Notes under the pieces: generated by a model
Told to the model about the DNA's origin: nothing
The model's input: the letters and a program-made list of their open reading frames with translations, nothing else
Databases searched by the model: none
Program-made: the position numbers and the translations under genes
Part shown: positions 55,143-62,731 of the stretch, in pieces
Position numbering within the stretch: position 1 is the stretch's first letter
Layout of the letters: the number at the start of each line of letters is the position of its first letter
Assembly: GCF_013248975.1 (NCBI RefSeq)
Contig: NZ_JABRWH010000001.1
Span: forward strand, 1,054,001 to 1,118,000
Direction: 5' to 3'
Length of the DNA stretch: 64,000 bases
Source of the DNA: Neobacillus endophyticus
GTDB taxonomy: Bacteria > Bacillota > Bacilli > Bacillales > Cytobacillaceae

Positions 55143-55832
55143 ATGAAGGAAATACAAGATCTTGAGAAATTGAATCACTATTTGCACCTCCATCAAATGG
55201 AGAGCATCTTTCCCGTTCCATTAAGGCAGCATTTATCACTGTACTACTTTGAAAAAGGAGAATTAATTTGCTCCCAAGGGGATGCGGCCCATTTTTTATA
55301 TGTGTTAGTCGAAGGAAAAATTAAAGTGTATAACACCACAACAGAGGGGAAAATCTTAATTCTCTCGTTTAAAAAACCGCTGGAAGTGATCGGCGATATT
55401 GAATACGTCCGAAAAATTGATTTTATTAATACGGTAGAGGCCGTTTCGCCTGTCTGTATGATCGGAATTCATCACAGCTGGCTGGAGAAATACGGAAATG
55501 ATCATGCGCCGTTACTGAATTTTTTATTGGATATTATTACGCAAAAATTTACGATCAAATCTCAATCTTTAAGCTTCAATTTGCTTTATCCAGTAGAAGT
55601 ACGCCTGGCGAGTTATTTATTGTCGATGACGTTTGAAGACACCCGCGAGTTCCATCAGCTAAACATCCGGATTAAGGATGCGGCGAACTTAATTGGAACT
55701 AGCCACCGCCATCTGAATCGCGTCATCGGACAGTTTTGTACTCAAGGGCTTATTGAACGCCACAAAGGTTATATCCTAGTAAAAGACAGGGAAGGCTTAA
55801 TGGCACTAGCTGGCCAAAACATCTATGAATAG
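55143..55832 (+). CDS. Crp/Fnr-family regulator (YeiL-like)
   Basis: 229 aa from ATG 55143 (GGAGGG 10 nt upstream). It has a cNMP-binding-like barrel (LYVLVEGKIKVYNTTTEGK, about 60-80) and a C-terminal HTH with AANLIGTSHRHLNRVIGQFCTQGLIER. Same subfamily as the protein at 3907-4578. It sits between two ydcZ genes and probably regulates them; whether it binds a nucleotide or another ligand is unknown. Confidence 0.88.
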   Translation: MKEIQDLEKLNHYLHLHQMESIFPVPLRQHLSLYYFEKGELICSQGDAAHFLYVLVEGKIKVYNTTTEGKILILSFKKPLEVIGDIEYVRKIDFINTVEAVSPVCMIGIHHSWLEKYGNDHAPLLNFLLDIITQKFTIKSQSLSFNLLYPVEVRLASYLLSMTFEDTREFHQLNIRIKDAANLIGTSHRHLNRVIGQFCTQGLIERHKGYILVKDREGLMALAGQNIYE

Positions 55833-55844
55833 GAGTGAATGCTC

Positions 55845-56318
55845 ATGATGATGGGACTGCTTTTGGCAGTAGTTGCAGGCTCGCTCGTCGGTCTGCAGAA
55901 TATTTTTAACAGCAAGGTAGATGAACGCGCGGGAACATGGGCAACCACTGCATTGGTCTTGGGCATGGGCTTTCTCGCTTCTCTAGCGTTTGGACTCTTT
56001 TTCGAAGGAAAGCAGCTATTCGTCTTGAAGCATATGGAACCATGGTACTGGTTCAGCGGGATCATTGGCGTCGGAGTGGTCTTTTGTATCGTTCAAGGCA
56101 TGAAGGGACTCGGCCCAACTTACGCCATCTCTATCGTTTTAACCGCCCAATTAGCTCTCGCCTTATTATGGGACTCACAAGGCTGGCTGGGACTGGAGAA
56201 AGTTCCGTTCTCGTTTACTCATTTGCTTGGTGTTCTGATCATCACGGGTGGTATTATGATATTTAAAGCTGGTGGTGAACGTTCAAAAACAAGGAGAGAT
56301 CTTTTTGAAAAAATATAA
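55845..56318 (+). CDS. YdcZ/DUF606-family DMT membrane protein (second)
   Basis: 157 aa from ATG 55845 (AGGAGTG nine nt upstream), five helices, AVVAGSLVGLQNIFNSKVDERAGTWATTALVLGMGF at the start and FTHLLGVLIITGGIMIFKAGG near the end. It aligns with the first copy throughout but is longer at the C-terminus. The two flank a Crp-type regulator in one operon. The stop overlaps the HAD gene start by 14 bp. Confidence 0.88.
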   Translation: MMMGLLLAVVAGSLVGLQNIFNSKVDERAGTWATTALVLGMGFLASLAFGLFFEGKQLFVLKHMEPWYWFSGIIGVGVVFCIVQGMKGLGPTYAISIVLTAQLALALLWDSQGWLGLEKVPFSFTHLLGVLIITGGIMIFKAGGERSKTRRDLFEKI

Positions 56319-57003
56319 AGCTTTATTTTTCGATGTGGATGACACCTTATTAGATTTTGCTGCAGCGGAAAAAGCTGCGCTCCGCTCCCTGTTTGTGCAA
56401 CAGGAAATCCCTCTGACGTCTGAAATCGAAGACCTTTATAAAAAAATAAACCAAGGTCTCTGGAAATCCTACGAAGAAGGAAAACTGTCTCGCGATGTGG
56501 TCGTGAATACCCGTTTTTCACTATTATTTCGAGAACTTTCGCGTGAGGTTGATGGCGCCTTATTGGAAAACGAATATCGCAGCTACCTGGAGGAAGGACA
56601 TCAGCTAGTAAATGGTGCCTTGGAAATGATAACAGACTTGCAGCATCATTATGATTTATATATTGTCACAAATGGTGTGTCGAAAACCCAGGATAAACGC
56701 CTGCGTTTGTCAGGACTCCACCCTCTGTTCAAGGAAATTTTTGTCTCAGAGGCCACCGGTTTTCAAAAGCCGATGAAGGAGTTTTTTGATTTTGCTTTTG
56801 GGCGAATACCCGATTTCTCTGTGGAAGAGGCATTGATCATTGGCGATTCTCTAAGTGCCGATATATACGGGGGTCAAGCAGCAGGTTTGGACACTTGCTG
56901 GTTTAATCCTGGCATGAAGCCAAATGAGATGGGCATCCAACCAACCTATCAAATTCGTAAACTGGAAGAGCTGTATGGCATTTTAAATGTAGAAAGAGGC
57001 TAG
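56305..57003 (+). CDS. HAD hydrolase, YjjG/YfnB-type nucleotidase
   Basis: 232 aa from TTG at 56305 (AAGGAG eight nt upstream). Motif I FFDVDDTLLDF, motif II IVTNGVSKTQDKRL, Lys in GFQKPMKEFFD and motif IV IIGDSLSADIYGG. The fit is to YjjG/YfnB noncanonical pyrimidine nucleotidases. It overlaps the end of the second ydcZ gene, so it is cotranscribed. Confidence 0.88.
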   Translation: MKKYKALFFDVDDTLLDFAAAEKAALRSLFVQQEIPLTSEIEDLYKKINQGLWKSYEEGKLSRDVVVNTRFSLLFRELSREVDGALLENEYRSYLEEGHQLVNGALEMITDLQHHYDLYIVTNGVSKTQDKRLRLSGLHPLFKEIFVSEATGFQKPMKEFFDFAFGRIPDFSVEEALIIGDSLSADIYGGQAAGLDTCWFNPGMKPNEMGIQPTYQIRKLEELYGILNVERG

Positions 57004-57061
57004 CCGCATCTCTTCCACTAGGCAAAGGGAATAAATTTGTATATAATGGAAATATAATAAA

Positions 57062-57182
57062 GAGGAGAAGTGCGCTAACACTTCTCCCAGCAGCCTTTAC
57101 CGTCCGAGCGGCGGTTGTGTGAAACTAATACTTTCGGGAACCACCCTTTTGCTTCCGACGGCGCGGGGTGGTTTTCTTGTTG
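57062..57182 (+). ncRNA. Candidate antisense RNA overlapping a small ORF (type I TA-like)
   Basis: A -10-like TATAAT lies at 57053-57058 (another at 57042). The transcript would contain GGAGAAGTG...CACTTCTCC (57064-57087) and end at AACCACCC (57139-57146) pairing with GGGTGGTT (57166-57173) plus TTCTTGTT. That terminator lies inside the opposite-strand small gene, giving about 55 nt of 3' overlap. The first hairpin, read on the minus strand, is followed by a T-rich tail and would terminate the opposing mRNA. Confidence 0.6.
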
Positions 57183-57271
57183 TCCAGGAAAAATTTCCGA
57201 ATGATATAGGCGCTTATTTCACGCAAAATCCCCTTCAGAACTTCTCGCAGTATCTCAAGAAAAAACTCCAA
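57125..57271 (-). CDS. 48-aa basic amphipathic peptide, candidate type I toxin
   Basis: TTG start (57269-57271) directly follows an almost ideal ribosome site, AAGGAGGTGATAAT. The peptide has a helical hydrophobic N-terminal half (FFLEILREVLKGILREISAY then IIRKFFLD) and a very basic tail (NKKTTPRRRKQKGGSRKY). It is too short for most automated calls. The 3' end overlaps a candidate antisense RNA on the plus strand. Toxin function is inference from architecture. Confidence 0.68.
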   Translation of the reverse strand: MEFFLEILREVLKGILREISAYIIRKFFLDNKKTTPRRRKQKGGSRKY

Positions 57272-57347
57272 ATTATCACCTCCTTTCCTTATCCAAAAGA
57301 AAAGAAGATAACAACCGGCCACCCACACAATATTTAGCTGCCATTCT

Positions 57348-57356
57348 ATTATAGCA
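57348..57356 (-). promoter_or_regulatory. Extended -10 promoter of the 48-aa peptide gene
   Basis: On the minus strand TGCTATAAT (TG-n-TATAAT) gives a predicted leader of about 70 nt before the TTG start, long enough for structural control of translation. Confidence 0.65.
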
Positions 57357-57404
57357 TTTTTTACCAGGATAACCATCTTGACTTGGGACGGATCTATGCT
57401 GGGG

Positions 57405-57790
57405 GTTTCGGCAAACTTTTTTTAGTTTGCTATTTTTCATAGCTGCTCTGGCCTAGTTTCTGCTGGAGACTGGTAGGTTTCCGTCAACTTCTCCAGTTTT
57501 TCCGCCAAACTCCGGAATTTTTCCGCACAACCCTTTGAGTTTGCTATTTTTTATATTTGCTCTGGCCTAGTTTCCGCCGGGTGCAGGTGGATTTCAGCCT
57601 ACTTCTCCAGTTTTTCCGCCAAACTTCTGGACTTTTCCGCCATCTTTACTTGTTTTTCCGCCAAACTCCCGATCTTTTCCGCCAAACCCTTTTAGTTTGC
57701 TATTTTCCATTCCTGCTCTGGCCTAGTTTCCGCCGGGGGCTGGCGGATTTCCGCCAACTTCTCCAGTTTGCCCGCGAAACTTCAGGGCTT
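57405..57790. repeat. Composite repeat region: ~21-bp TTTTCCGCC units within longer units
   Basis: Short units TTTTTCCGCCAAACTCCGG occur at about 21-22 bp spacing, embedded in three longer units that begin TTTGCTATTTT and contain GCTCTGGCCTAGTTTCCGCC, starting at 57426, 57540 and 57696 (spacings 114 and 156 bp). The short core is the same family as the array in the frlB leader at 17.3 kb. No gene is present. Confidence 0.88.
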
Positions 57791-57837
57791 TTTATATCAG
57801 TAATAAATCGGAAATCCGCTTCTCTCTCTTCCCAAAA

Positions 57838-57874
57838 ACACAAAAAAAACGAGGGACAAAATCCCTCGGTTTCC
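57838..57874 (-). terminator. Terminator of the azoreductase gene
   Basis: On the minus strand CCGAGGGA and TCCCTCG pair around TTTTG and are followed by TTTTTTTTG. Confidence 0.9.
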
Positions 57875-57875
57875 T

Positions 57876-58505
57876 TTATACTGTCACCTTTGATAAACGT
57901 TTAGCGGCTTCAGCTACTTTTGTTAGTCCTTCAGCAATGATCGCTTCAGCTTTGTCAGGCATTGCGTTGTGACCTTCGATAATGATTTCGTCTTCTAACT
58001 CCATTCCAAAGAAGCTGACAACGTTTTTCATGTAAGTAGCAGCCATTTCCATTGGAGCTGCTTCTGGTGTAGAGTAAACGCCGCCGCGCGCACTTAGAAG
58101 GATCGCTTTTTTGCCTTTCATTAAACCTTCTAACTGGCCATTTTCATTGTATTTGAAAGTGAAGCCGGATTGGAAAACATAATCAACAAATGTTTGTAAT
58201 TTTGCTGGAATTGTGAAGTTCCATAGTGGGAATGCGAATACTACTACATCTGCTGCAGATAAAGCATCCATTGCTTTTTGTTTTGCTGCTAAAATGCGTT
58301 GTTCCACATCTGTCAATTCTGCACCTGATTGCATTTTACCGAAAGCGTTGAACAAGTCTTGGCCGAAATACGGCATATCCTCTGCAAAAACATCATAAGT
58401 AGTGACATTCACGCCTTGTAAATTCTCAACGAATGTTTCATACATTCTGCTTGAAATTGCTTCTGAAGCTGGACGGTTATTTCCTTTAACAACTAAAATA
58501 TTCAT
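57876..58505 (-). CDS. FMN-dependent NADH:quinone/azo oxidoreductase (AzoR family)
   Basis: 209 aa from ATG at 58503-58505. Flavodoxin-like fold: MNILVVKGNNRPASEAISSRMYETF, FPLWNFTIPAKLQTFVDYVFQSGFTFKY and LLSARGGVYS are AzoR hallmarks. It reduces quinones and azo compounds with two electrons. A long inverted repeat upstream resembles the MhqR-type box that controls a B. subtilis azoreductase, implying induction by electrophiles. Confidence 0.93.
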   Translation of the reverse strand: MNILVVKGNNRPASEAISSRMYETFVENLQGVNVTTYDVFAEDMPYFGQDLFNAFGKMQSGAELTDVEQRILAAKQKAMDALSAADVVVFAFPLWNFTIPAKLQTFVDYVFQSGFTFKYNENGQLEGLMKGKKAILLSARGGVYSTPEAAPMEMAATYMKNVVSFFGMELEDEIIIEGHNAMPDKAEAIIAEGLTKVAEAAKRLSKVTV

Positions 58506-58543
58506 ATTTAATAAAGCCCCTTTTCTGAAATTCAATATTAAAA

Positions 58544-58576
58544 TATCTCGAATTAATAATATATAATTCCGAGATA
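58544..58576. promoter_or_regulatory. MhqR-like operator upstream of the azoreductase gene
   Basis: TATCTCGAATTA and TAATTCCGAGATA form an inverted repeat with AATAATATA-type spacer, about 40 bp upstream of the start. The TATCTCGAATT half-sites resemble the MhqR box of Bacillus as I recall it (tATCTcgaAtTCgAGATa), though here the arms are further apart. Confidence 0.6.
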
Positions 58577-58637
58577 AGCGTCAAACGAAATGCTCATATT
58601 CCAACTATGGTGTCAGGCACCATTTGGAAATTCGCCG

Positions 58638-58775
58638 ATTCGAAACCCCAACAGAACGAAGAAAGAGGCGTGGCCGCCGAAAAGTACAGCTTTTCGACTG
58701 CGAGGCTAATACTCAAGAAGCATTCCTCAGTGCTCATATTCCTTATAGGAAGGTTATACTTTTCCTGGCCAAAAT
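58638..58775 (-). repeat. Dispersed ~130-bp element, copy 3
   Basis: Diverged relative of copies 1 and 2: CGAAAAGTACAGCTTTTCGA, CTGCGAGGCTAATACTCAAG, AAGCATTCCTCAGTGCTCAT and a terminal GGAAGGTTATACTTTTCC hairpin. It lies directly beyond the terminator of the GGDEF-EAL gene. The main stem keeps pairing despite base changes (see findings). Confidence 0.88.
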
Positions 58776-58810
58776 GAAAACCCCAGTGAATAGGCACCGG
58801 GGTTTTTAAA
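58776..58810 (-). terminator. Terminator of the third GGDEF-EAL gene
   Basis: On the minus strand AACCCCGGTG and CACTGGGGTT pair around CCTATT and are followed by TTCATTTT; it overlaps the stop codon. Confidence 0.85.
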
Positions 58811-61226
58811 CGAAAGTTTTGATAATGTTGTTACATAGAAAAGTTTTAAAGTCAGCTGGGGCCATGGGTTTTGCGATGTAGTAGCCTTGGATTTCGTCGC
58901 ATCCCATTTTGGCGAGAAGCTCGAGCTGCTGCTCAGTTTCGACGCCTTCTGCTACTACTTTAAAGTCCAGAGAGTGTGCTAAGGAAATAATCGCATTGAT
59001 GATAGCCGCATCCTGGTGATTAGAGAATATGTCCGTAATAAATGAACGGTCAATTTTCAAGAAATTAATAGGCAATGATTTAATATAGCTTAAGGAAGAG
59101 TAGCCGGTTCCGAAGTCGTCCAGCGAAACACTGACACCCAGTTCCTTTAATTCCAGCAATTTATTAATCGTTTCCTTTATATTATATAAGGCAATTCCCT
59201 CGGTTATTTCGAGGTTTAAACATTCCGGCTTAAGACCAGTTTCCAGTAAAATGAGTTCAATCATATGAACAAAATCATCTTGGATAAATTGTTTACTAGA
59301 TATATTCACACACACATGCATGGAAGTATACCCCAATTGATTCCACTCAAAATTCTGCCTGCATGCTTCTTCTAACACCCGTTTTCCTATTGGATTGATC
59401 AACCCGGTTTCTTCCGCAATCGGGATAAATTCTGCTGGCGAAACCCACCCAAGAATCGGATCGCTCCATCGTAAAAGAGCTTCCATTCCGGTGATCTGAT
59501 TGGTATTGAGATCCAGCTTCGGCTGATAGAACACTTCCAACAACTCTTCCTCGAGCGCTCTCCGTAAACCTTGTTCAATCAAAAGTTTGCGGTTCGCTTT
59601 TTTCACAAATTCTTCTGAATAGAATTGATATCGATTCCGACCATCTTCTTTTAAAAAGTGTAGGGCAGAGCTGGCTTTTCGGATCGCATCCTCGATCAAA
59701 TCTTCCTCTTGTACCACCGTTATTCCCATTCTGGCAGATAGACGGACATCCATTTCTTCAAGGTAAATCGGCTTCGAAAATTCTTGTAAAATAACTTCTG
59801 CCTGGCTTTTTGCTTGATCAGAATTGATATAAGGCAAATAAAGGATGAATTCATCGCCGCCCGCGCGGATAATTCTTGCTTCAGGCTGTGTCAGATTCTG
59901 CAGCTTTTCAGCGACCATTTTCAACACTTGATCCCCTATTTGGTGGCCGAACGATTCATTGATTAATTTGAACCGATCCAAATTAAAGAACATCAAACAG
60001 GAAGGAATGTGGTTTTCCTTATTTAACATAAACTCATGGGTTAATTGATGAGTTAAATAATTCATATTAAAAAGGTCAGTCAAAGAATCATGGTAGGCAA
60101 TATGTTCGATTTCCGCCTTAACTTTCAATTCATCCGTTACATCCAACGCGATCCCAATGATACCTGGGGATCCATTAGTGGTGGTTAACACCGACTGCAA
60201 TTCAAGATAAATAGAGCTTCCCGACTTCGATTTCAACTGAATTTTTTCCACCAAAAACGCTGTTTCTCCATCTATCAACTTCTTAAATTCACTGATTAAA
60301 TGCTGCTTTTCTTCATCCATAATATAGTCGAAAAAATTAGTCCCCAGCAAGTTCTCTTCTGTTAAACCAAGAATATTGGTTAACCAGTTATTCACGTAAA
60401 CAAGCTCACTGTTTTGTATTAAAAATACACCTACCAACATGTTTTCCAGCAGGCTTTTATATTTTTCCTCAGATTCTCTTAATTGAAATTCCAGTTCCTT
60501 TTGTCTGGTGATATCCACATTTGTGCCATCATATCGAATCAATGTCCCATTTTCGTCGAAGACCGGCACCCCGCGATCACGCATCCAGCGGACTTCACCG
60601 CTTGGCCGGATAATTCGGTACTCGTACTCATAATCCTTTTGTTGTTTAATCTTTTCACCAATCACATTGGTAATAAAGAGGTCGTCAGGGTGAATGGCTT
60701 CCCTCCAAAAATTCTTGTTTGAAATCATGTATTCACGAGGCATTTGATAAATTTTTTCAATCCCCTTTGATTTCAAAAAACTTTGTCCCTCTTTTAATGA
60801 CCAAATCCCAATATCCAAATGATTAAAAATACTTTCCAATAGATTTTTCGTTTCATTCAATTGAGCTTGTTTTTCATTAATTCTTTTAACAAGAAGCCCA
60901 ACCACAACCGTAATCAATATATTCACAATTGTTAACTCTACAAACGCGATGAATTCTTCGTGTATAAGATCGTCTCGTTGGATGGATTCTATGATGAAAA
61001 GAATCGTCGATCCAATTCCGGTGGCTATGAATCCATATTGGGTCCCAAAGGAAAAAGTCATAATTAAGGTTGGAATTAAGTAGAAAAACCAAAAAATATT
61101 ATGAAACAGCAGATCAAAAGGATCCACTAAATCCAATACGGCAGGAATAAAATATAATAAAAGGATGGCAATCCATCTTTTTGAAAAAAGTTTGAAATAA
61201 TTTTGTTTGATTAACGATTTTTTCAT
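58806..61226 (-). CDS. Membrane PAS-PAS-GGDEF-EAL c-di-GMP enzyme
   Basis: 806 aa. The N-terminal membrane domain has about five helices (about 15-115), then a coiled segment. PAS1 (about 125-245, with PAC end GTLIRYDGTNVDITRQKELE) and PAS2 (about 250-370, ESEEKYKSLLENMLVGVFLIQNSELVYVNNWL) follow. The GGDEF domain has IRAGGDEFILYLPY at about residue 455, and the EAL domain has GMEALLRWSDP at about residue 581 with DDFGTGYSSL, KIDRSFI and VAEGVET. Both active sites appear intact. RNA-level control by a riboswitch was looked for and not seen. Start ATG after AGAGGGTGGCATTTTCAG. Confidence 0.93.
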   Translation of the reverse strand: MKKSLIKQNYFKLFSKRWIAILLLYFIPAVLDLVDPFDLLFHNIFWFFYLIPTLIMTFSFGTQYGFIATGIGSTILFIIESIQRDDLIHEEFIAFVELTIVNILITVVVGLLVKRINEKQAQLNETKNLLESIFNHLDIGIWSLKEGQSFLKSKGIEKIYQMPREYMISNKNFWREAIHPDDLFITNVIGEKIKQQKDYEYEYRIIRPSGEVRWMRDRGVPVFDENGTLIRYDGTNVDITRQKELEFQLRESEEKYKSLLENMLVGVFLIQNSELVYVNNWLTNILGLTEENLLGTNFFDYIMDEEKQHLISEFKKLIDGETAFLVEKIQLKSKSGSSIYLELQSVLTTTNGSPGIIGIALDVTDELKVKAEIEHIAYHDSLTDLFNMNYLTHQLTHEFMLNKENHIPSCLMFFNLDRFKLINESFGHQIGDQVLKMVAEKLQNLTQPEARIIRAGGDEFILYLPYINSDQAKSQAEVILQEFSKPIYLEEMDVRLSARMGITVVQEEDLIEDAIRKASSALHFLKEDGRNRYQFYSEEFVKKANRKLLIEQGLRRALEEELLEVFYQPKLDLNTNQITGMEALLRWSDPILGWVSPAEFIPIAEETGLINPIGKRVLEEACRQNFEWNQLGYTSMHVCVNISSKQFIQDDFVHMIELILLETGLKPECLNLEITEGIALYNIKETINKLLELKELGVSVSLDDFGTGYSSLSYIKSLPINFLKIDRSFITDIFSNHQDAAIINAIISLAHSLDFKVVAEGVETEQQLELLAKMGCDEIQGYYIAKPMAPADFKTFLCNNIIKTFV

Positions 61227-61396
61227 CTGAAAATGCCACCCTCTTCCGCAATAGCCTTGATGCTCCTATAATGGATAATAGCATAAATTCCGTCAAAATT
61301 TATCAAAATTTATCAAAAACTGCCGAAAAGAACAAAAATATGTAGAAAAAATATGGAGAATTTAAAGAAAGAGGGACTACTATTGCTACTAGCCCC

Positions 61397-61750
61397 TTAA
61401 CAAAATTTCTCTATAATAGAATGAATACTATTAAAATATGGTTTTACGACGAAATCCTTTGCACCAATTTTCAGCGTTTCAAGAATAATCGATTTCTGCC
61501 CCATTGCTGAACACATAACAACATTTGCTTTTGGATCTATTTTCATGATCTCTTTAAGGGTATCGATCCCGTTTAGCACTGGCATAGTAATATCCATAAT
61601 GACAATATGAGGAGAATTGATCTTGTACCATTCAAGGCCCTGCGCTCCATTTTCCGCTTCAAAAATTTCTAAGCAGTCCTTTTTTTTCAGGTGCGTTTTT
61701 AACATATTTCTCATAAATTTGGAATCGTCGACAATGAGAACTTTTTTCAT
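61397..61750 (-). CDS. Stand-alone CheY-like response regulator
   Basis: 117 aa from ATG at 61748-61750 (AGAGGTG six nt upstream; a GTG three codons earlier is unlikely). The receiver domain has the acidic pair in VLIVDDSKFMRNML, phospho-acceptor Asp in IVIMDITMP, Ser/Thr in VVMCSAMG and Lys in DFVVKPY. There is no output domain. It resembles CheY. No partner kinase is adjacent. A divergent GEMM-like aptamer occupies its leader. Confidence 0.92.
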   Translation of the reverse strand: MKKVLIVDDSKFMRNMLKTHLKKKDCLEIFEAENGAQGLEWYKINSPHIVIMDITMPVLNGIDTLKEIMKIDPKANVVMCSAMGQKSIILETLKIGAKDFVVKPYFNSIHSIIEKFC

Positions 61751-61771
61751 TGCAAACACCTCTAACAGGAT

Positions 61772-61858
61772 TTTCCCGGCAACCTGGCTGCCATGACTAC
61801 AAGCGTTTTAGGACCGTGGTTTTGCGCCCTTTACTTTGGTAAAGTATGTGCATTTTAA
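61772..61858 (-). ncRNA. Divergent GEMM-like (c-di-GMP-I-related) leader of the cheY-like gene
   Basis: Minus-strand elements CTTTACCAAAGTAAAGGGCG, CAAAACCACGGTCCTAAAACG and GGCAGCCAGGTTGCC align with the clear GEMM copy at 30755-30842. But the usual GGCAAAC is replaced by GCACATAC, GGACGCAAAGCC by GGGCGCAAAACC, and the tetraloop is CAAA instead of GAAA. It ends about 20 nt before the ribosome site with no terminator, hinting at translational control or decay. Confidence 0.65.
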
Positions 61859-62060
61859 GTATACATTTCGAGCACCGTAAAAAACAGAGGGCAAAATATG
61901 GTATATTAATGGGAACGATTGATATCCTGAACACATGAAAGATACATGTGGAAAAGAAGTGCATAAGTATCACTAGTGCTTAATTCAAGAGCGCTTTTTC
62001 GATTTAATAAAATTCAGATGAGTCCCAAAGGAGTTTATATAGAATTATATCTCTTACTTT

Positions 62061-62291
62061 TTACTCATTAACAACATTGTGATTAAGTAAGATCGTATAA
62101 TTCATGTGAGATACCACCGTATTTCTATTTTCATACCCCAAGTAAGTTTGGGAATCCTTCGAAATGTTTACAAGGACGCTTTTCTCTCTAACCTGGTAAA
62201 CGACACCTTCATGTGCAATATATTTTCTATTAAAAGTAACGATATCTCCCACTTTAGCATTTATTACCTGTTGCTTTTTAATTTTTGACAT
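62061..62291 (-). CDS. DUF2187/YkvS-like small protein
   Basis: 76 aa from ATG at 62289-62291, eight nt after GGAG; the longer TTG frame has no site. The segment AKVGDIVTFNRKYIAHEGVVYQVREKSVLVNI ... NTVVSHMNYTIL fits the DUF2187 (YkvS) family, small beta-rich proteins of unknown function that usually have a GxIVxF start and VVNHKNYKI end. It follows an unknown small gene behind a c-di-GMP-I riboswitch and may be in its transcript. Confidence 0.8.
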   Translation of the reverse strand: MSKIKKQQVINAKVGDIVTFNRKYIAHEGVVYQVREKSVLVNISKDSQTYLGYENRNTVVSHMNYTILLNHNVVNE

Positions 62292-62379
62292 TTTATTTAC
62301 TCCATACATTAATTTATCAGTTTTATCTTTTTGACTAGGTAATTTGTTTATATGAATTTTCAATAATAGAAACTCATAG

Positions 62380-62613
62380 TCATCCTAATTGAGTCTGATA
62401 TTTATTAAGAAGTCTTTCACTTGCTAGGTTTAGATTCATTAAACACTCTTTTTTAATATTTACATCACAAATAAAATCATGAATTAAATCATATTTGATT
62501 TCTGAGTGAATATCCTTCACTTGATTAGATGCTAAATTTTCAACTTTTTTCCTCTTGGCTAAACTTATCATTTCTCTTTCAAAATACTCTACAGAACCAA
62601 ATAACACTTTCAA
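62380..62613 (-). CDS. Small protein of unknown function behind a c-di-GMP riboswitch
   Basis: 77 aa if it starts at TTG 62611-62613 (AGGTGTGG just upstream); GTG at 62620-62622 would give 80 aa. It is mainly helical and polar, with ISLAKRKKVENLASNQVKDI and a C-terminal MNLNLASERLLNKYQTQL. I do not recognise the family; a faint likeness of the tail to Spo0E-like phosphatases is not convincing. The riboswitch and terminator upstream make it a direct c-di-GMP target. Confidence 0.65.
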   Translation of the reverse strand: MKVLFGSVEYFEREMISLAKRKKVENLASNQVKDIHSEIKYDLIHDFICDVNIKKECLMNLNLASERLLNKYQTQLG

Positions 62614-62649
62614 TTTCCACACCTACTCTTCTATTGGTTTTTATTTTAA

Positions 62650-62684
62650 ATAAATAAAAAAGCCTCCAAAAAGAGGCGGACTAA
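62650..62684 (-). terminator. Riboswitch-associated terminator
   Basis: On the minus strand GCCTC and GAGGC pair around TTTTT (extended to CCGCCTC/GGAGGC partially), followed by TTTTTTATTTATT. Confidence 0.85.
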
Positions 62685-62731
62685 TTAACCAATTATGTTG
62701 TAGAGGTTAATGATTTCAAACATTAGTATCC

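Noticed and set aside
61227..61396. GEMM riboswitch before the GGDEF-EAL gene at 58806-61226
   Set aside because: No GGCAAAC/ACGCAAAGCC elements; also absent before the gene at 1317.
62380..62622. Spo0E-like phosphatase
   Set aside because: Only a faint resemblance of the C-terminal helix; the N-terminal helix motif of Spo0E is missing.
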